NCBI RefSeq assembly: GCF_002750855.1
Contig: NZ_NWUC01000007.1
Coordinates: forward strand, 124,001 to 188,000
DNA: 64,000 bases
Direction: 5' to 3'
Source: Neopararhizobium haloflavum
GTDB lineage: Bacteria > Pseudomonadota > Alphaproteobacteria > Rhizobiales > Rhizobiaceae
The position numbers and the translations under genes were made by a program. A model generated the notes under the pieces. It ran no database searches. It was not told the DNA's origin and was given only the letters and a program-made list of their open reading frames with translations. Below are positions 17,431 through 28,424 of this stretch, piece by piece; position 1 is the first letter of the stretch; each line of letters opens with the position of its first letter.

Positions 17431-18693
17431 TCAGGTCACCCGCGCGCGTCGATTGTATTGGTCTTCGCGCCAGATGCCGCTCGAGAGGATATCGGCGAGG
17501 ATCGCGGCCGCATCGAAAACATCGACGTACCGCAGATAGAGCGGCGTCAGCCCGAAGCGCAAAATGTCCGGCGCTCGAAAATCACCCACGACCCCGCGCG
17601 AAATCAACGCCTGCATGACCGGATAGGCTGAAGGATGGCGGAACGATATCTGACTGCCGCGCGAGGCATGGTCACGCGGGGTGAGCAAAGTCAGTTCCCC
17701 TCCGGCAGTCAACGCTTCGACCCTTTCGACAAAGAGGTCGCTGAGCGCCAGTGATTTCTCCCGCACGACCGCCATGTCGACGTCTCTCCAGACCGACAGC
17801 GCCTTGTCGAGCGCCGTCATCGAAAGAACTGGCGGCGTTCCGGTCAGGAAACGCGCGATGCCCGTCGCCGGCTTGAAACTCGGGGTGAAGTCGAAAGGCG
17901 CGCGATGGCCGAACCAGCCCGACAACGGCTGCACGGCATCCTCCTGCAAATGCGGCGCGACATAGCAGAACGCCGGGGCGCCCGGTCCGCCGTTCAGGAA
18001 TTTATAGCCGCATCCAACCGCGAAATCGGCGTTTGTCGCAGATAGCGCCACGGGCACCGCCCCAGCCGAATGGGCAAGATCCCAGATGGTCAGCGCGCCG
18101 ACCGCGTGCGCACGTTCGGTCAGGTCCGCCATGTCCAGCATGCGGCCGTCCCGATAGTTCACGTGGGTCAGCATGACCACGGCGACATCTTCGCTCATGG
18201 CCGGCGCAATGTCCTCGGCCCTGTCGACCAACTTGAGACTGTGGTCGCGGCCCAGCAAGGTCATCAATCCCTCGACCATGTAGAGATCGGTCGGGAAATT
18301 CGATCGTTCCGAAACGATGACGCGTCGGTCCGGTCGCAGCGAAAGGGCGGCGGCGAGCACCTTGAAGAGATTGACAGAGGTGGAATCCGTCACGACGACA
18401 TCGTCGCTCCCGGCGCCGACCAGCGCAGCGATCTTGGCCCCGGCGCGCTGCGGAAGGCCGATCCAGTCGGCCTTGTTCCAGGACTCGATCAGATCCTCGC
18501 CCCACTCGCGATGGAGCGCGGCTTCAACCGCGCTCGCTGCGCATTTCGGCATCGCACCGAGTGAATTGCCGTCGAGGTAGATCAACCCTTCGCGCAGGTG
18601 AAATGCCTCCCGCATCGGTCCGAGAGGGTCCGCGCGATCCATCTCAAGCGCGCGCTCGCGCGCGGCATTCACATTGCCGGCCTGTTGCGTCAT
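17431..18693 (-). CDS. kynU: Kynureninase
   Basis: This 420-residue PLP enzyme cleaves kynurenine to anthranilate and alanine in tryptophan breakdown. The family pattern is clear: YLDGNSLG near the N-terminus, TDSTSVNLFK, the cofactor aspartate in WDLAHSAG (D205) and the Schiff-base lysine K231 in GCGYKFLNGG. The ATG at 18693 has GGAG five bases upstream. The usual partners kynA and kynB are not in this window; it stands alone, divergent from dxr. Confidence 0.92.
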   Translation of the reverse strand: MTQQAGNVNAARERALEMDRADPLGPMREAFHLREGLIYLDGNSLGAMPKCAASAVEAALHREWGEDLIESWNKADWIGLPQRAGAKIAALVGAGSDDVVVTDSTSVNLFKVLAAALSLRPDRRVIVSERSNFPTDLYMVEGLMTLLGRDHSLKLVDRAEDIAPAMSEDVAVVMLTHVNYRDGRMLDMADLTERAHAVGALTIWDLAHSAGAVPVALSATNADFAVGCGYKFLNGGPGAPAFCYVAPHLQEDAVQPLSGWFGHRAPFDFTPSFKPATGIARFLTGTPPVLSMTALDKALSVWRDVDMAVVREKSLALSDLFVERVEALTAGGELTLLTPRDHASRGSQISFRHPSAYPVMQALISRGVVGDFRAPDILRFGLTPLYLRYVDVFDAAAILADILSSGIWREDQYNRRARVT

Positions 18694-18807
18694 AAGGTCT
18701 CCGTCGCTGTTTCGCGCCTGCCGCCGGCGGCGCCCTTGCGCTATCGACGCGCTTGACGACACCCGCCGCACCCGTCGATTGTCAGGCTTTACGAAAGGTC
18801 CGCCAGT

Positions 18808-20028
18808 TTGAACAGCCCTGCCCTCGTCGATCAACCAACCGCCCGTCCTCGTGAGCCGCGCCGGTTGGCGATCCTCGGTTCCACCGGGTCGATCGGCTGC
18901 AGCACCCTCGACGTTGTGCGCCACCTTGGTGGGCGCGACGCATTCGAGGTGGCGGCATTGACCGGCCATACCAACATCAGGCTCCTTGCCTCGCAGGCGA
19001 TCGAGTTCGGCGCCGAATTCGTGGCGACGGCGGACGACAGCCAGGCGGCCCAGCTAAAGGCGCTACTGGCCGGTACCGGTATCGAAAGTGGAGCGGGCCA
19101 TGGCGCCGTGATCGAGGCGGCCGGACGCGATGCGGACATCGTCATGGCCGGCATCGTGGGTATCGCCGGGCTGGCGCCAACATTGGCTGCAGCGGCGCGC
19201 GGCAGCGACATCGCGCTGGCCAACAAGGAATGCCTCGTTTCGGCCGGCGCGCTGTTCCGCAAGGAAATCGCCCGCGGCGGCGGGCGGCTGCTCCCCGTCG
19301 ACAGCGAACACAACGCCATCCATCAGTGCCTTGCTTCGGGAGGCCGGGAACGCCTGGAGCGCATTATCCTCACCGCTTCCGGCGGGCCCTTTCGTAATTA
19401 TTCACTTACGCAAATGAGCCAGGTCACGCCGGCAACCGCGGCCGATCACCCCAACTGGTCCATGGGTCTCAAGATATCCATCGACAGCGCATCCATGTTC
19501 AACAAGGCGCTTGAGATGATCGAGGCTCTATATCTGTTCGAGACGTCTCCGGATCAGATCGAAGTGTTGGTCCATCCGCAATCGATCGTGCACTCCATGG
19601 TGGGGTATTCGGACGGATCGATTCTTGCTCAGCTCGGCACACCCGACATGCGCACCGCAATAGGCTACGCGTTGGCCTATCCGGAGCGCGCTGAACTGCC
19701 GGTGGAGCGACTGGATTTCACACGCCTTTCGCGCCTGGACTTCCACGCCCCTGACGAAACGCGCTTCCCTGCCCTGCGTCTGGCGCGCCAGGCGATGCGC
19801 CAGGGAGGCACATTCGGTGCTGTCCTCAACGGGGCCAAGGAGAAAGCCCTGGAAGCCTTTATCGCCGGGGAGATCGGCTTTCTTCAAATGGCCGAAGTCG
19901 TGGAAGCGGTGATGAGCCGATACGGCAGCTCGAACGCGCCCGACAGCATAGACGCCGTCTTTGCGGCCGACGCCGAAGCCCGCACACACGCAGGCGAAAA
20001 AATAGCGGCGCTGCGAAGCGCCGCCTGA
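18808..20028 (+). CDS. dxr: 1-deoxy-D-xylulose 5-phosphate reductoisomerase
   Basis: This 406-residue protein makes 2-C-methyl-D-erythritol 4-phosphate with NADPH, the committed step of the MEP isoprenoid pathway. Landmarks are the NADPH-binding GSTGSIG, the NKECLVSAG motif, the metal and substrate region PVDSEHNAI and SASMFNKALEMIEA. It begins with TTG at 18808, with AAAGG about ten bases upstream. In alphaproteobacteria dxr often sits in the cdsA-rseP-fabZ cluster; here it stands next to hemA instead, so a second copy elsewhere is possible. Confidence 0.92.
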   Translation: MNSPALVDQPTARPREPRRLAILGSTGSIGCSTLDVVRHLGGRDAFEVAALTGHTNIRLLASQAIEFGAEFVATADDSQAAQLKALLAGTGIESGAGHGAVIEAAGRDADIVMAGIVGIAGLAPTLAAAARGSDIALANKECLVSAGALFRKEIARGGGRLLPVDSEHNAIHQCLASGGRERLERIILTASGGPFRNYSLTQMSQVTPATAADHPNWSMGLKISIDSASMFNKALEMIEALYLFETSPDQIEVLVHPQSIVHSMVGYSDGSILAQLGTPDMRTAIGYALAYPERAELPVERLDFTRLSRLDFHAPDETRFPALRLARQAMRQGGTFGAVLNGAKEKALEAFIAGEIGFLQMAEVVEAVMSRYGSSNAPDSIDAVFAADAEARTHAGEKIAALRSAA

Positions 20029-20056
20029 TCCGCATCGTTCACGTTTGGTTTTGGGC

Positions 20057-21271
20057 CTAAGCGACTGCGCGCGCCAGCGCACAACGAGACCACAAGCTCG
20101 ACAATGCTGATACCAGATGGTCGATATCGGCATCGGAATGGAGCGGCGACGGCGTGATCCTCAACCGTTCGGTCTTCTTGGGCACGGTCGGATAATTGAT
20201 CGGCTGCACGTATACGCCGTAATTGTCGAGCAGCAGATCCGAGATCCACTTGCACTTCGCCGCATCGCCGACCATGACCGGCACGATATGGCTCGGGTTC
20301 GGCATGTAAGGAATGCCGATCGCATCCAGGCGCGCACGCACCCGTGCAACACGGTCCTGATGGCGCAGACGTTCCACCTGGCTCTGTTTCAAATGCCGGA
20401 TAGACGCGAGAGCACCAGCTGCGAGCGCTGGCGGCAAGGCTGTCGTGAAGATGAAGCCGGACGCGAAAGACCGGACGAAATCGCACAATGCGGCCGATGC
20501 CGCGATGTAGCCGCCCATAACGCCGAATGCCTTGCCGAGCGTGCCCTCGATGACCGTCAGGCGGTGCATCAGGCCTTCCCGCTCGGCGATACCGCCGCCA
20601 CGCGGACCGTAAAGGCCGACCGCGTGCACTTCGTCGAGATACGTCATGGCGCCGAACTCGTCCGCGAGATCGCAGATTTCCTTGATCGGCGCGATGTCGC
20701 CGTCCATGGAATAAACGCTTTCGAAGGCGATCATCTTGGGCGCAGACGGATCCGCAGCTTCCAGCTTGGCGCGCAGATCGGCAAGGTCGTTGTGTTTCCA
20801 GATAACCCGCTCGGCCTTGGAATGGCGGATGCCTTCGATCATCGAGGCATGGTTGAGCGCGTCGGAAAAGACGATGCAGCCCGGAATGCGAGACGCCAAT
20901 GTGCCCAGCGCAGCCCAGTTTGAAACATAGCCTGATGTGAACAGCAGCGCCGCTTCCTTGTCATGAAGATCGGCAAGTTCCTGCTCGAGCAGCACGTGAT
21001 AGTGGGTGGTGCCTGAAATGTTGCGCGTGCCGCCAGCACCCGCACCGCACCGGTCGATCGCTTCCTTCATCGCAGCGACGACGGCCGGATTCTGTCCCAT
21101 GCCGAGATAGTCGTTCGAGCACCAGACGGTCACGTCCTGCTTGCCCGCAGCCGTATGGCGCGTGGCGCGGGGAAAATCGCCCTTGTGCCGCTCCAGATCC
21201 GCAAAAACGCGATAACGGCCTTCCTCGCGAAGTCCGTTGAGAGCGCTTTCGAAAAAGGCGTCGAAATCCAT
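20057..21271 (-). CDS. hemA: 5-aminolevulinate synthase
   Basis: This 404-residue PLP enzyme of the alpha-oxoamine synthase family condenses glycine and succinyl-CoA to 5-aminolevulinate, the entry to haem in alphaproteobacteria (Shemin route). It has CSNDYLGMG, the cofactor aspartate region YLDEVHAVG and the PLP lysine K247 in [13 protein letters not shown] precedes the ATG at 21271. It converges on dxr with 28 bp between stops. Confidence 0.95.
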   Translation of the reverse strand: MDFDAFFESALNGLREEGRYRVFADLERHKGDFPRATRHTAAGKQDVTVWCSNDYLGMGQNPAVVAAMKEAIDRCGAGAGGTRNISGTTHYHVLLEQELADLHDKEAALLFTSGYVSNWAALGTLASRIPGCIVFSDALNHASMIEGIRHSKAERVIWKHNDLADLRAKLEAADPSAPKMIAFESVYSMDGDIAPIKEICDLADEFGAMTYLDEVHAVGLYGPRGGGIAEREGLMHRLTVIEGTLGKAFGVMGGYIAASAALCDFVRSFASGFIFTTALPPALAAGALASIRHLKQSQVERLRHQDRVARVRARLDAIGIPYMPNPSHIVPVMVGDAAKCKWISDLLLDNYGVYVQPINYPTVPKKTERLRITPSPLHSDADIDHLVSALSSLWSRCALARAVA

Positions 21272-21433
21272 CGTCTGCTCCGATTATTGCTCTCCGTTTT
21301 TCAGGTTGGAATGACTCTAAGTCAAGCAGCCAGCCCGGATTCATTGCAATTTCTAGATATAAAGGACTGGTTTTCGGGCACTGTGCGACCACCCGCCGCA
21401 TCGCGTGCAATGCGGCATCGGGTAATGCAACGC

Positions 21434-21459
21434 AAAAGGCCGGCGCGACGGCCGGCCTT
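21434..21459 (-). terminator. Terminator after coxM
   Basis: Arms AAGGCCGGC (21436-21444) and GCCGGCCTT (21451-21459) flank a 6-nt loop, 22 bp beyond the coxM stop. On the minus strand the stem ends in TTTT, which suits rho-independent termination of coxSLM; on the plus strand there is no T tract. Confidence 0.7.
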
Positions 21460-21481
21460 CCGAAACAACCATGTCGCTGGC

Positions 21482-22279
21482 TTATCGCGCGCTCTCGACC
21501 GCCCGTTTTGCCATGACCTTGACGAGATTCGCCCTGTACTCCGACGAGCCGTGCAGGTCCGACAGCAGTTCGCCTGGATCAACCGCAAGATCCTTGATCG
21601 CATCGGCAGAGAAGTTGGACGAAAGCGCACTCGCTGCCTCGTCCCAGGAGAAGACACCGTCTGCACCGGCACCCGTGACCCCGACCCTGACCTCGGAGCC
21701 CGTCTTGGCGACGAAAACGCCGCACATGGCATATCGCGAAGCGGGATTGCGAAACTTCTCGTAGCCGCTCTTCTCCGGCGCGGTGAAGGAGACGGCCGTG
21801 ACGATCTCGTCGTCCTCGAGCGCGGTTTCAAGCAAGCCAGCGAAGAACTCGGAAGCCTTCAAGGTGCGTGCGTTCGTATGGATCGTCGCATCGAGCGCCA
21901 GCATCGCGGCGGGATAGTCGGCTGCTGGATCGTTGTTGGCAAGCGACCCGCCGATCGTACCCATGTAGCGCACCTGCGGATCGCCAAGCACGCTCGCCAT
22001 CGAGTGCAGGCCATAGCAAGCTTTCGCGAGCTCTGCCGATTCCTTGATCTCGTAATGTGTGGCCGCACCTCCGATCTTCACCTCGCTGCCGCTCACGCTG
22101 ATGCCCTTCATCTCGGGGATGTGGCGCAGATCGACGAGGTCGGAAGGTGCGGCGAGGCGCTGCTTCATCGTCGGCAGAAGCGACATGCCGCCGGAAAGGA
22201 ATTTGCCGGATTCGCTCTGGCCAACCAGCTTGACCGCCTCATCGACCGTCTTGGCTTTATGGTAAGTCGTTGCGTACAT
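21482..22279 (-). CDS. coxM: CODH-like molybdenum hydroxylase, FAD-binding medium subunit
   Basis: This 265-residue protein is the FAD subunit of a CO dehydrogenase-type enzyme. The two flavin motifs are present: LSGGMSLLP near residue 28 and [16 protein letters not shown] near 108. The C-terminal CO_deh_flav_C region follows. It would pass electrons from the 2Fe-2S subunit to quinone or another acceptor. The ATG has AAGGAG upstream. It is last in coxS-coxL-coxM, the gene order of form II (putative) CODH; form I has M-S-L. Confidence 0.87.
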   Translation of the reverse strand: MYATTYHKAKTVDEAVKLVGQSESGKFLSGGMSLLPTMKQRLAAPSDLVDLRHIPEMKGISVSGSEVKIGGAATHYEIKESAELAKACYGLHSMASVLGDPQVRYMGTIGGSLANNDPAADYPAAMLALDATIHTNARTLKASEFFAGLLETALEDDEIVTAVSFTAPEKSGYEKFRNPASRYAMCGVFVAKTGSEVRVGVTGAGADGVFSWDEAASALSSNFSADAIKDLAVDPGELLSDLHGSSEYRANLVKVMAKRAVESAR

Positions 22280-22354
22280 ACTTCATCTCCTTGGGAGGTC
22301 GAAGCAAGCAGCTCTCTGGCTTTGCTGCTCGCTCCGTTCGATCATCGTTCCGGT

Positions 22355-24700
22355 TCAATGGGAATGCAGCAAAGCCCAGACCTTCTCCGGGGTTGCGGGC
22401 ATATCGAGCTTGTTGGTGCCGATCGCGTCCGTGATCGCGTTGATCACCGCCGGTGGAGAACCGATTGCGCCGGCCTCACCGCACCCCTTGATGCCCAGCG
22501 GATTGCCAGGGCAGGGCGTGTTCTGATGCGAGACCTGGAATGACGGCAGGTCGTCGGCCCGCGGCATGGTGTAGTCCATGTAGCTGGCCGTGATCAGCTG
22601 CCCTGTCTCCGCATCATAATGCGCCGCCTCCAGCATCGCCTGTCCGACACCCTGAGCGATGCCGCCATGCACCTGGCCTTCGACAATCATCGGATTGATG
22701 ATGTTGCCGAAGTCGTCTGCGGCGACGAACTGGATGATTTCCGTCTTGCCGGTGTCCGGATCGACCTCGACCTCGCAGATGTAGCAGCCTGCCGGGAAGG
22801 TGAAGTTGGACGGGTCATAGAACGCGCCCTCCTTCAGGCCCGGCTCCATGCCATCGGGAAGATTGTGCGCCGTATAGGCGGCGAGCGCCATCTGGAACCA
22901 CGGCAACGTCTTGTCGGTGCCGGCAACCTTCAGTTCCCCGTTCTCGATGACGATGTCGCCCTCGTCGGCCTCCAGCAGATGCGCTGCGATCTTCTTTGCC
23001 TTGGTCTCGACCTTGTCGAGCGCCTTGGCAATGGCCGACATGCCGACTGCGCCGGAACGTGAGCCGTAGGTGCCCATGCCCATCTGCACCTTGTCGGTGT
23101 CGCCATGGACGATGGAAACGCTGTCGAGCCCCACGCCGAAACGCTCGGCAACGAGCTGAGCGAATGTCGTCTCATGGCCCTGCCCGTGACTGTGCGAGCC
23201 GGTCAGCACCTCGATAGTGCCGACCGCGTTGACGCGGACTTCCGCCGATTCCCACAGTCCGACGCCCGCACCGAGCGACCCGACCGCCTGGGAAGGGGCG
23301 ATGCCGCAGGCCTCGATATAGCAGCTCATCCCGATGCCGCGCTTCTTGCCTTTGGATTCCGCCTCCTTCCGACGCGCGGGGAAACCGTCATAGTCCGCCG
23401 CTTCCATCGCCGCTTTCAGGGAGGCATCGTAGTCGCCCGCATCGTAGCACATGATCACCGGCGTCTGATGTGGGAACTCGCGGACGAAATTCTTCCGCCG
23501 CAGTTCCGCAGGTGAAACGCCAAGTTCACGGGCGGCCGTCTCCATGACCCGCTCGACCAGGTAGGTGGCTTCCGGACGCCCTGCGCCACGATACGCGTCG
23601 ACCGGCGTGGTGTTTGTGTAGACCGTACGGACATTCGCGTGGATGGCCGGGATGTTGTACTGGCCAGACAGCAGCGTGGCATAGAGATAGGTCGGAACCG
23701 ATGAGGAAAAGAGCGACATGTAGGCGCCGAGATTGGCGATGGTGTCGACCTTCATGCCGGTGACGATGTTGTTCGCGTCGAAAGCAAGCTTGACCGTCGA
23801 TACATGGTCGCGGCCATGGGCATCCGTCAGAAAGGCCTCCGTGCGGTCGCACACCCATTTCACCGGCACGCCGGTGCGCTTGGAAGCCCACAAGCAGACA
23901 ATCTCCTCGGGATAAATATAGATCTTCGAGCCAAAGCCGCCGCCCACGTCCGGCGCGATCACCCGCAGCTTGTTCTCGGGCGCCACGTTGTAGAATGCGC
24001 TCATCACGAGGCGCGCCACGTGCGGATTCTGCGACGTCGTCCAGCAGGTATAGTGATCCTCCGCCTCATCGTAGTGGCCGAGAGCGGCGCGCGGCTCCAT
24101 CGGGTTTGGCACGAGGCGGTTGTTGATGATCTTCAATTCGGTGACGTGCGCCGCTTCGGCGATCGCCTTGTCCGTTGCCGCGCCGTCGCCGATCTCCCAA
24201 TCATAGATCAGATTGCCCTTGGCTTCGGGATGCAGTTGAGGCGCCCCGTCTTGCAGCGCTTTCACCGGGTCAACGATCGCCGGAAGCTCCTCGTAATCGA
24301 CGACGACCGCGTCTGCCGCATCGCGCGCCTGCGAGCGGGTGTCGGCAACGACGATCGCGACGGCGTCGCCGACATAGCGGACCGTGGAATCGGCGAGTGG
24401 CCGCCAGGCGCCCATGTTCATCGGAGAACCATCCTTGGAATGGATCATCCAGCCGCAGATCAGGTTGCCGATGCCGTCATCCGTCAGCTGCTTTCCGTTC
24501 AGCACCGCGATAACGCCAGGCATGCCCTCCGCCGCGGAGGCGTCGATGCCTGCAATCTTGGCATGGGCATGCGGCGAACGGACGAAGGCGGCATGCTTCA
24601 TGCCGGGCACCACCATGTCGTCGGTGTAGCGCCCCTTGCCGGTGATGAAACGCTTGTCTTCCTTGCGCTGGACCCGCGCGCCGATTCCTTCGATACCCAT
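22355..24700 (-). CDS. coxL: CODH-like molybdenum hydroxylase, Mo-binding large subunit (form II)
   Basis: This 781-residue protein is a molybdopterin-binding subunit of the xanthine oxidase family. The active-site loop reads AYRGAGR (about residue 368), the signature of form II; true CO-oxidising form I has AYRCSFR. Other landmarks are VGGGFGSK for cofactor binding and the late GCGEAG with the catalytic glutamate. The ATG follows AGGAGGAG. The real substrate is uncertain: form II proteins include enzymes for aldehydes or aromatic and heterocyclic compounds, and CO oxidation is disputed. No coxD-G maturation genes lie next to it. Confidence 0.87.
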   Translation of the reverse strand: MGIEGIGARVQRKEDKRFITGKGRYTDDMVVPGMKHAAFVRSPHAHAKIAGIDASAAEGMPGVIAVLNGKQLTDDGIGNLICGWMIHSKDGSPMNMGAWRPLADSTVRYVGDAVAIVVADTRSQARDAADAVVVDYEELPAIVDPVKALQDGAPQLHPEAKGNLIYDWEIGDGAATDKAIAEAAHVTELKIINNRLVPNPMEPRAALGHYDEAEDHYTCWTTSQNPHVARLVMSAFYNVAPENKLRVIAPDVGGGFGSKIYIYPEEIVCLWASKRTGVPVKWVCDRTEAFLTDAHGRDHVSTVKLAFDANNIVTGMKVDTIANLGAYMSLFSSSVPTYLYATLLSGQYNIPAIHANVRTVYTNTTPVDAYRGAGRPEATYLVERVMETAARELGVSPAELRRKNFVREFPHQTPVIMCYDAGDYDASLKAAMEAADYDGFPARRKEAESKGKKRGIGMSCYIEACGIAPSQAVGSLGAGVGLWESAEVRVNAVGTIEVLTGSHSHGQGHETTFAQLVAERFGVGLDSVSIVHGDTDKVQMGMGTYGSRSGAVGMSAIAKALDKVETKAKKIAAHLLEADEGDIVIENGELKVAGTDKTLPWFQMALAAYTAHNLPDGMEPGLKEGAFYDPSNFTFPAGCYICEVEVDPDTGKTEIIQFVAADDFGNIINPMIVEGQVHGGIAQGVGQAMLEAAHYDAETGQLITASYMDYTMPRADDLPSFQVSHQNTPCPGNPLGIKGCGEAGAIGSPPAVINAITDAIGTNKLDMPATPEKVWALLHSH

Positions 24701-24794
24701 AATCGTCTCCTCCTCATGCGCAGCAGGACCGCGCCTCGCTCCCTCAGCGGACCTTTGGCGGCAGAGCGCTCACGCCGAAAGGTCGATGAATGCC

Positions 24795-25553
24795 CTATTC
24801 GGCCGCTTGCTTGCGCGCGCCCATCGTGTCGGCGGCGGCCAGTACGGCCTTGACGATGTTGTGATAGCCAGTGCAGCGGCAGATATTGCCCTCCAGCTCG
24901 TGGCGGACCGTTTTCTCGTCCAGCTGGCCTTGGTGGCGATTGATGATGTCCGTCGCCGCCATGATCATGCCCGGCGTGCAAAAGCCGCATTGCAAGCCGT
25001 GATGCTCCTTGAATGCAGCCTGCACCGGATGCAGTTCGCCGCCTTTGGCGAGCCCCTCGATCGTGGTGATTTCTGTGTCGGCAGCCTGGACTGCGAGCAT
25101 CGTGCACGATTTGATGGCCTTGCCGTCGATGTGGACGATGCAGGCACCGCATTGCGAGGTGTCACAACCGACATGCGTTCCCGTCAGGCCGAGATTTTCC
25201 CGGATAAAGTGGACCAGAAGCGTACGGTCTTCGGCCTCGTGCGAAACCTCGCGGCCATTCACCTTCATCGTAACCTTCGTCATTCCATTCCTCCCGCCGG
25301 CCTTGTGCTCGTGCGGTGCCTGCGGCTGTTCAGCGTTGGCATCCGTCGTTTCGATCACCGGTGATTTGATGTTGTCGTCCTTGACTGGGCTTGGCGCCGC
25401 CTGACTGCGGCTCGGTATGTCGTTGCTGGCCACCACCCTGGGTCGTGGCGGCTCTGCAGGCGGCTCCACCACGCGTCTTGGCGGTGGCGCCGGATGTGCC
25501 GGGGCCTTCAGGCCGAAGAGGCGCATGACCCGATCGATGATGCCTTCGCTCAT
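24795..25553 (-). CDS. coxS: CODH-like 2Fe-2S small subunit with N-terminal extension
   Basis: The C-terminal 162 residues are a normal CoxS. The plant-type cluster site is [10 protein letters not shown] with a further Cys at IKSC, and the second cluster site is CGFCTPGM with CRCTGY. Ahead of it, in the same frame, lies a 90-residue extension: a short amphipathic stretch ([16 protein letters not shown]) then a Pro/Ala-rich linker. ATG 25553 has AGGAG six bases upstream. The internal ATG 25283, which would give the standard subunit, has GGGAGG seven bases upstream. Either or both may be used; the longer reading is given here. It is first of coxSLM. Confidence 0.8.
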   Translation of the reverse strand: MSEGIIDRVMRLFGLKAPAHPAPPPRRVVEPPAEPPRPRVVASNDIPSRSQAAPSPVKDDNIKSPVIETTDANAEQPQAPHEHKAGGRNGMTKVTMKVNGREVSHEAEDRTLLVHFIRENLGLTGTHVGCDTSQCGACIVHIDGKAIKSCTMLAVQAADTEITTIEGLAKGGELHPVQAAFKEHHGLQCGFCTPGMIMAATDIINRHQGQLDEKTVRHELEGNICRCTGYHNIVKAVLAAADTMGARKQAAE

Positions 25554-25882
25554 CCTCGTCTCCTGTCGACGGCCGCAGCACTGACATAGTGTGTTGTCCT
25601 GCAACCGGTTTTCAAGTGCAAATTCGCCATCTCCCGACGCTGCCCTAGTCGCGGGATGAAGCGCCCGCACACAGGCAAACGTCCGGAAGTTGCACGAACT
25701 TCCGCATGATTGCGATCCATTCAGCGGTTGCGCCACCCATCGCCGCAAGGATGCTGAAACGCGCGATAAATTGACATTGTACTTTCGGCCATCGCCTCGA
25801 CGCTGTTTGTCTTGAAAAACCAAGCTGGTGGACGAATAGTGGCACGGGTCGCGCAACGCCGCGGCAGGGAGGTTGAAAGCGC
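25554..25882. promoter_or_regulatory. Divergent intergenic region coxS / FIST gene with an inverted repeat
   Basis: No gene is seen in these 329 bp. They contain a perfect inverted repeat, CGGAAGTT (25684-25691) and AACTTCCG (25697-25704), with a 5-bp centre. It lies midway between the divergent starts (about 130 bp from coxS, 180 bp from the FIST gene), where an operator would sit. The region is more AT-rich than its surroundings. The nearby LuxR-type response regulator is a candidate binder. Confidence 0.5.
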
Positions 25883-27052
25883 ATGCCGTGTCAAAGCACG
25901 ACCTATGCTTGTGGCATCGTCGCCATCGATGCGCGCGACGTGTCACCAGACACGTTCGCACGCGAGCTGGCGCGCCAGGCGAATTTGGCGAAAGCAGAGA
26001 TCGCATCCATCTTCTTTTCGCAGGATCGCGTCGACGCCGCCGCCCTCGTCGAGGCAATCGCTTGTCACGCGCCAGCACTGCGATACGCAGGCTGCTCGAC
26101 CGCCGGTGAAATCACTCCGAACGGCTATTCCGAGGGCTGCATTCTCGCGATGCTGTTTCCGTCGGCCAGTTTCAAGGCATCGGCTCTGCTTATCGAGGAC
26201 GTGGCGACGCGGCGCATGGAAGAGCTTGTCGCCGCGGTCGAAGCGCTGCGCAGTGCATTCGACGAAAAGCCCGCCAATGCTGGTGGCGACATGTTCTCGG
26301 TGCTGCTTATCGACGGATTGTCCCGCGTCGAGGAAACGGTGACGTCGGCGCTCTATTGGAGCCTTGACGATATCCCGCTCGTCGGCGGTTCCGCCGGTGA
26401 CAATATGCGCTTCGATCGCACGACGCTGATCCACAATGGCCGCGTCGCAACCGGCTGCGCCATCGTCATCCTCGTGCGCAGTGCCCTGCCCTTCCACATC
26501 TTCAAGACGGAGAACTTCAACCCCACGGCACAGAAGCTGGTGGTCACCGCATCCGATCCCGACAGCCGCACCGTTTACGAGATCAACGCGGAACCGGCAG
26601 CCGAAGCGTATGCCTCGGCGATCGGCATTGACCCGAAGTCGCTGACACCGATGAGCTTCGCCTCCTACCCCGTCGTCGTCCGGGTGGGTGGCGAGTACTA
26701 TTGCCGGTCGATCCAGAAGATGAACGAGGACGGTTCGCTGTCATTCTTCTGCGCCATCGACAACGGCATCGTACTGACGATCGCCGAACCGATGGGCATG
26801 GTGGAATCGACACGCCAGAAGCTGCACGACGTCTCGGCCCAGTTGGGCGGCACGGATGTCATCCTCGGATTTGACTGTGTCCTGCGCCGGCTGGATGCAG
26901 AGAACCGCCAGAGTTTCGCGGCAATTTCCAAACTCTATCGCGACAACAATATCATCGGCTTCGGGACTTACGGCGAGCAGTATCGCTCGATGCATCTGAA
27001 CCAGACCTTTACCGGCATTGCCTTCGGTCGCCAGGTCCTGGCCGCGGAGTAG
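25883..27052 (+). CDS. FIST-domain sensor protein
   Basis: This 389-residue protein has FIST_N (about residues 30-220, with [10 protein letters not shown] and VGGSAGDNM) and FIST_C (about 230-375, ending [19 protein letters not shown]). FIST domains are thought to bind small ligands, perhaps amino acids or other metabolites, and often sit beside or inside sensor kinases. It has no signal peptide or membrane span. It ends 5 bp before the histidine kinase gene, so the two probably work together, with FIST as a cytosolic input module. Ligand unknown. Confidence 0.82.
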   Translation: MPCQSTTYACGIVAIDARDVSPDTFARELARQANLAKAEIASIFFSQDRVDAAALVEAIACHAPALRYAGCSTAGEITPNGYSEGCILAMLFPSASFKASALLIEDVATRRMEELVAAVEALRSAFDEKPANAGGDMFSVLLIDGLSRVEETVTSALYWSLDDIPLVGGSAGDNMRFDRTTLIHNGRVATGCAIVILVRSALPFHIFKTENFNPTAQKLVVTASDPDSRTVYEINAEPAAEAYASAIGIDPKSLTPMSFASYPVVVRVGGEYYCRSIQKMNEDGSLSFFCAIDNGIVLTIAEPMGMVESTRQKLHDVSAQLGGTDVILGFDCVLRRLDAENRQSFAAISKLYRDNNIIGFGTYGEQYRSMHLNQTFTGIAFGRQVLAAE

Positions 27053-27057
27053 ACAGT

Positions 27058-28419
27058 GTGACAGGTGCCATCGATCCAGACGAAATCGCCAAGCTTCGCA
27101 AGATCAATGCGGCGTTGATCGAGCGCGTGGAACGCTCGATGGATCAACAGGGAAACGCTTTTTCCCTGTTTCAGACGGCGATCGGCCTTGAAAGCCAGGT
27201 ACGCCAGCGCACCGACGAATTGACCGCAACGCTTCGGCGACTGGAACAGACCAACAGGGCCTTGAGTGCCGCAAAGGAAGCGGCCGAGGCCGCCAACATC
27301 TCAAAGACCCGTTTCATCGCGGCCGCGAGCCATGACGTTCTGCAGCCTCTGAATGCCGCCCATCTGTCGATCTCGGCTCTTTCGGACCTGCAGACGACAG
27401 CTCAGGGGCGAGCCCTTGTCCATCAGGTCGAACAGTCTCTGGAGACGATGAACGACCTTCTGCGCACGCTGCTCGATATATCCAGGCTCGACAGCGGCGT
27501 CATGAGACCAGACGTGACCAGCCTGCCTCTCGACACCATCCTCGACAGCCTCCGCTCCGACTTTCAGCCGATCGCCGCTGCCAAGGATCTACACATACGT
27601 TTTCGGCCGACCAACGCCATTGTGCGGTCCGACCGCAGCATGCTGCGACGCATCCTGCAGAACATCATTTCCAATGCGATACGCTACACCAAGACCGGCG
27701 GCGTTCTGATCGGCTCGCGCAGACGTGGCGCCATGCTGCGCATCGACATCGTCGACACCGGTATCGGCATTCCGGCCGACCAGTTCGAGGCTATTTTCGA
27801 GGAGTTCCACCGCGGAACCATCCCGGCGGGCATCGATACCGCGCACCAGGCCGGGCTTGGTCTCGGCCTGTCGATCGTCCAGCGAATGGTCTCCACGCTC
27901 GGCCACCACATCGCCTTCACCTCGAAAGAGGGGCACGGCACCGCGTTTCACCTTTATGTGCCGTTCGGCCAGGCCCACTCCCGCCGCCTGACGACGGGGG
28001 AATACGCACCGAAGCGCCCGACCGGCAACAGCCTGTTTGGCACCAACGTCATTCTCGTGGAAAACGACCGTGCGGTGATGGAAGCGATGCTGACCTTGCT
28101 GGAGAGCTGGCATTGCTCCGTGCGGATGGCCAGCAATGCCAGCGATGCGATAAGCTTTCTGGCTGACGCCGATTGGCGGCCCGATATCGTCATCGCCGAC
28201 CAGCATCTCGACGAGGGCGATCTCGGATCGGACACGATCGAGCATATCCGCTATTACCTGCGCCGACCCGTTCCGGCACTGATTGTGACGGCCGACCCGT
28301 CACCAAAGCTCGTCGAACGCTGCCGCGCCATCGATGTGGAAGTCATGCTGAAGCCACTGAAGCCCGCGCAGCTGAGAGCGCTGATGGCCCACATGCTCGC
28401 CGCCGGCCGGCAGACCTGA
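27058..28419 (+). CDS. Cytosolic hybrid histidine kinase with C-terminal receiver
   Basis: This 453-residue protein starts at GTG 27058. A short coiled coil (about 45-80) leads to the HisKA box with phospho-acceptor H92 (AAASHDVLQPLNA), an ATPase domain (NIISNAIRY, DTGIGIP, GLGLGLSIV) and a receiver with D381 (IVIADQHLD) and K432. No membrane span or PAS domain is present, so sensing must come from the FIST partner 5 bp upstream. The layout resembles the NahK/ErcS' group of pseudomonads, which lacks its own input domain and pairs with FIST proteins; that likeness is from memory. Confidence 0.85.
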   Translation: MTGAIDPDEIAKLRKINAALIERVERSMDQQGNAFSLFQTAIGLESQVRQRTDELTATLRRLEQTNRALSAAKEAAEAANISKTRFIAAASHDVLQPLNAAHLSISALSDLQTTAQGRALVHQVEQSLETMNDLLRTLLDISRLDSGVMRPDVTSLPLDTILDSLRSDFQPIAAAKDLHIRFRPTNAIVRSDRSMLRRILQNIISNAIRYTKTGGVLIGSRRRGAMLRIDIVDTGIGIPADQFEAIFEEFHRGTIPAGIDTAHQAGLGLGLSIVQRMVSTLGHHIAFTSKEGHGTAFHLYVPFGQAHSRRLTTGEYAPKRPTGNSLFGTNVILVENDRAVMEAMLTLLESWHCSVRMASNASDAISFLADADWRPDIVIADQHLDEGDLGSDTIEHIRYYLRRPVPALIVTADPSPKLVERCRAIDVEVMLKPLKPAQLRALMAHMLAAGRQT

Positions 28420-28424
28420 ACCCG

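Noticed and set aside
18694-18969. Longer kynureninase reading from base 18969
   Set aside because: It would overlap the divergent dxr start; ATG 18693 has a good ribosome binding site and gives the family N-terminus.
22355-24700. True (form I) CO dehydrogenase large subunit
   Set aside because: The active-site loop is AYRGAGR, not AYRCSFR, and gene order is S-L-M.
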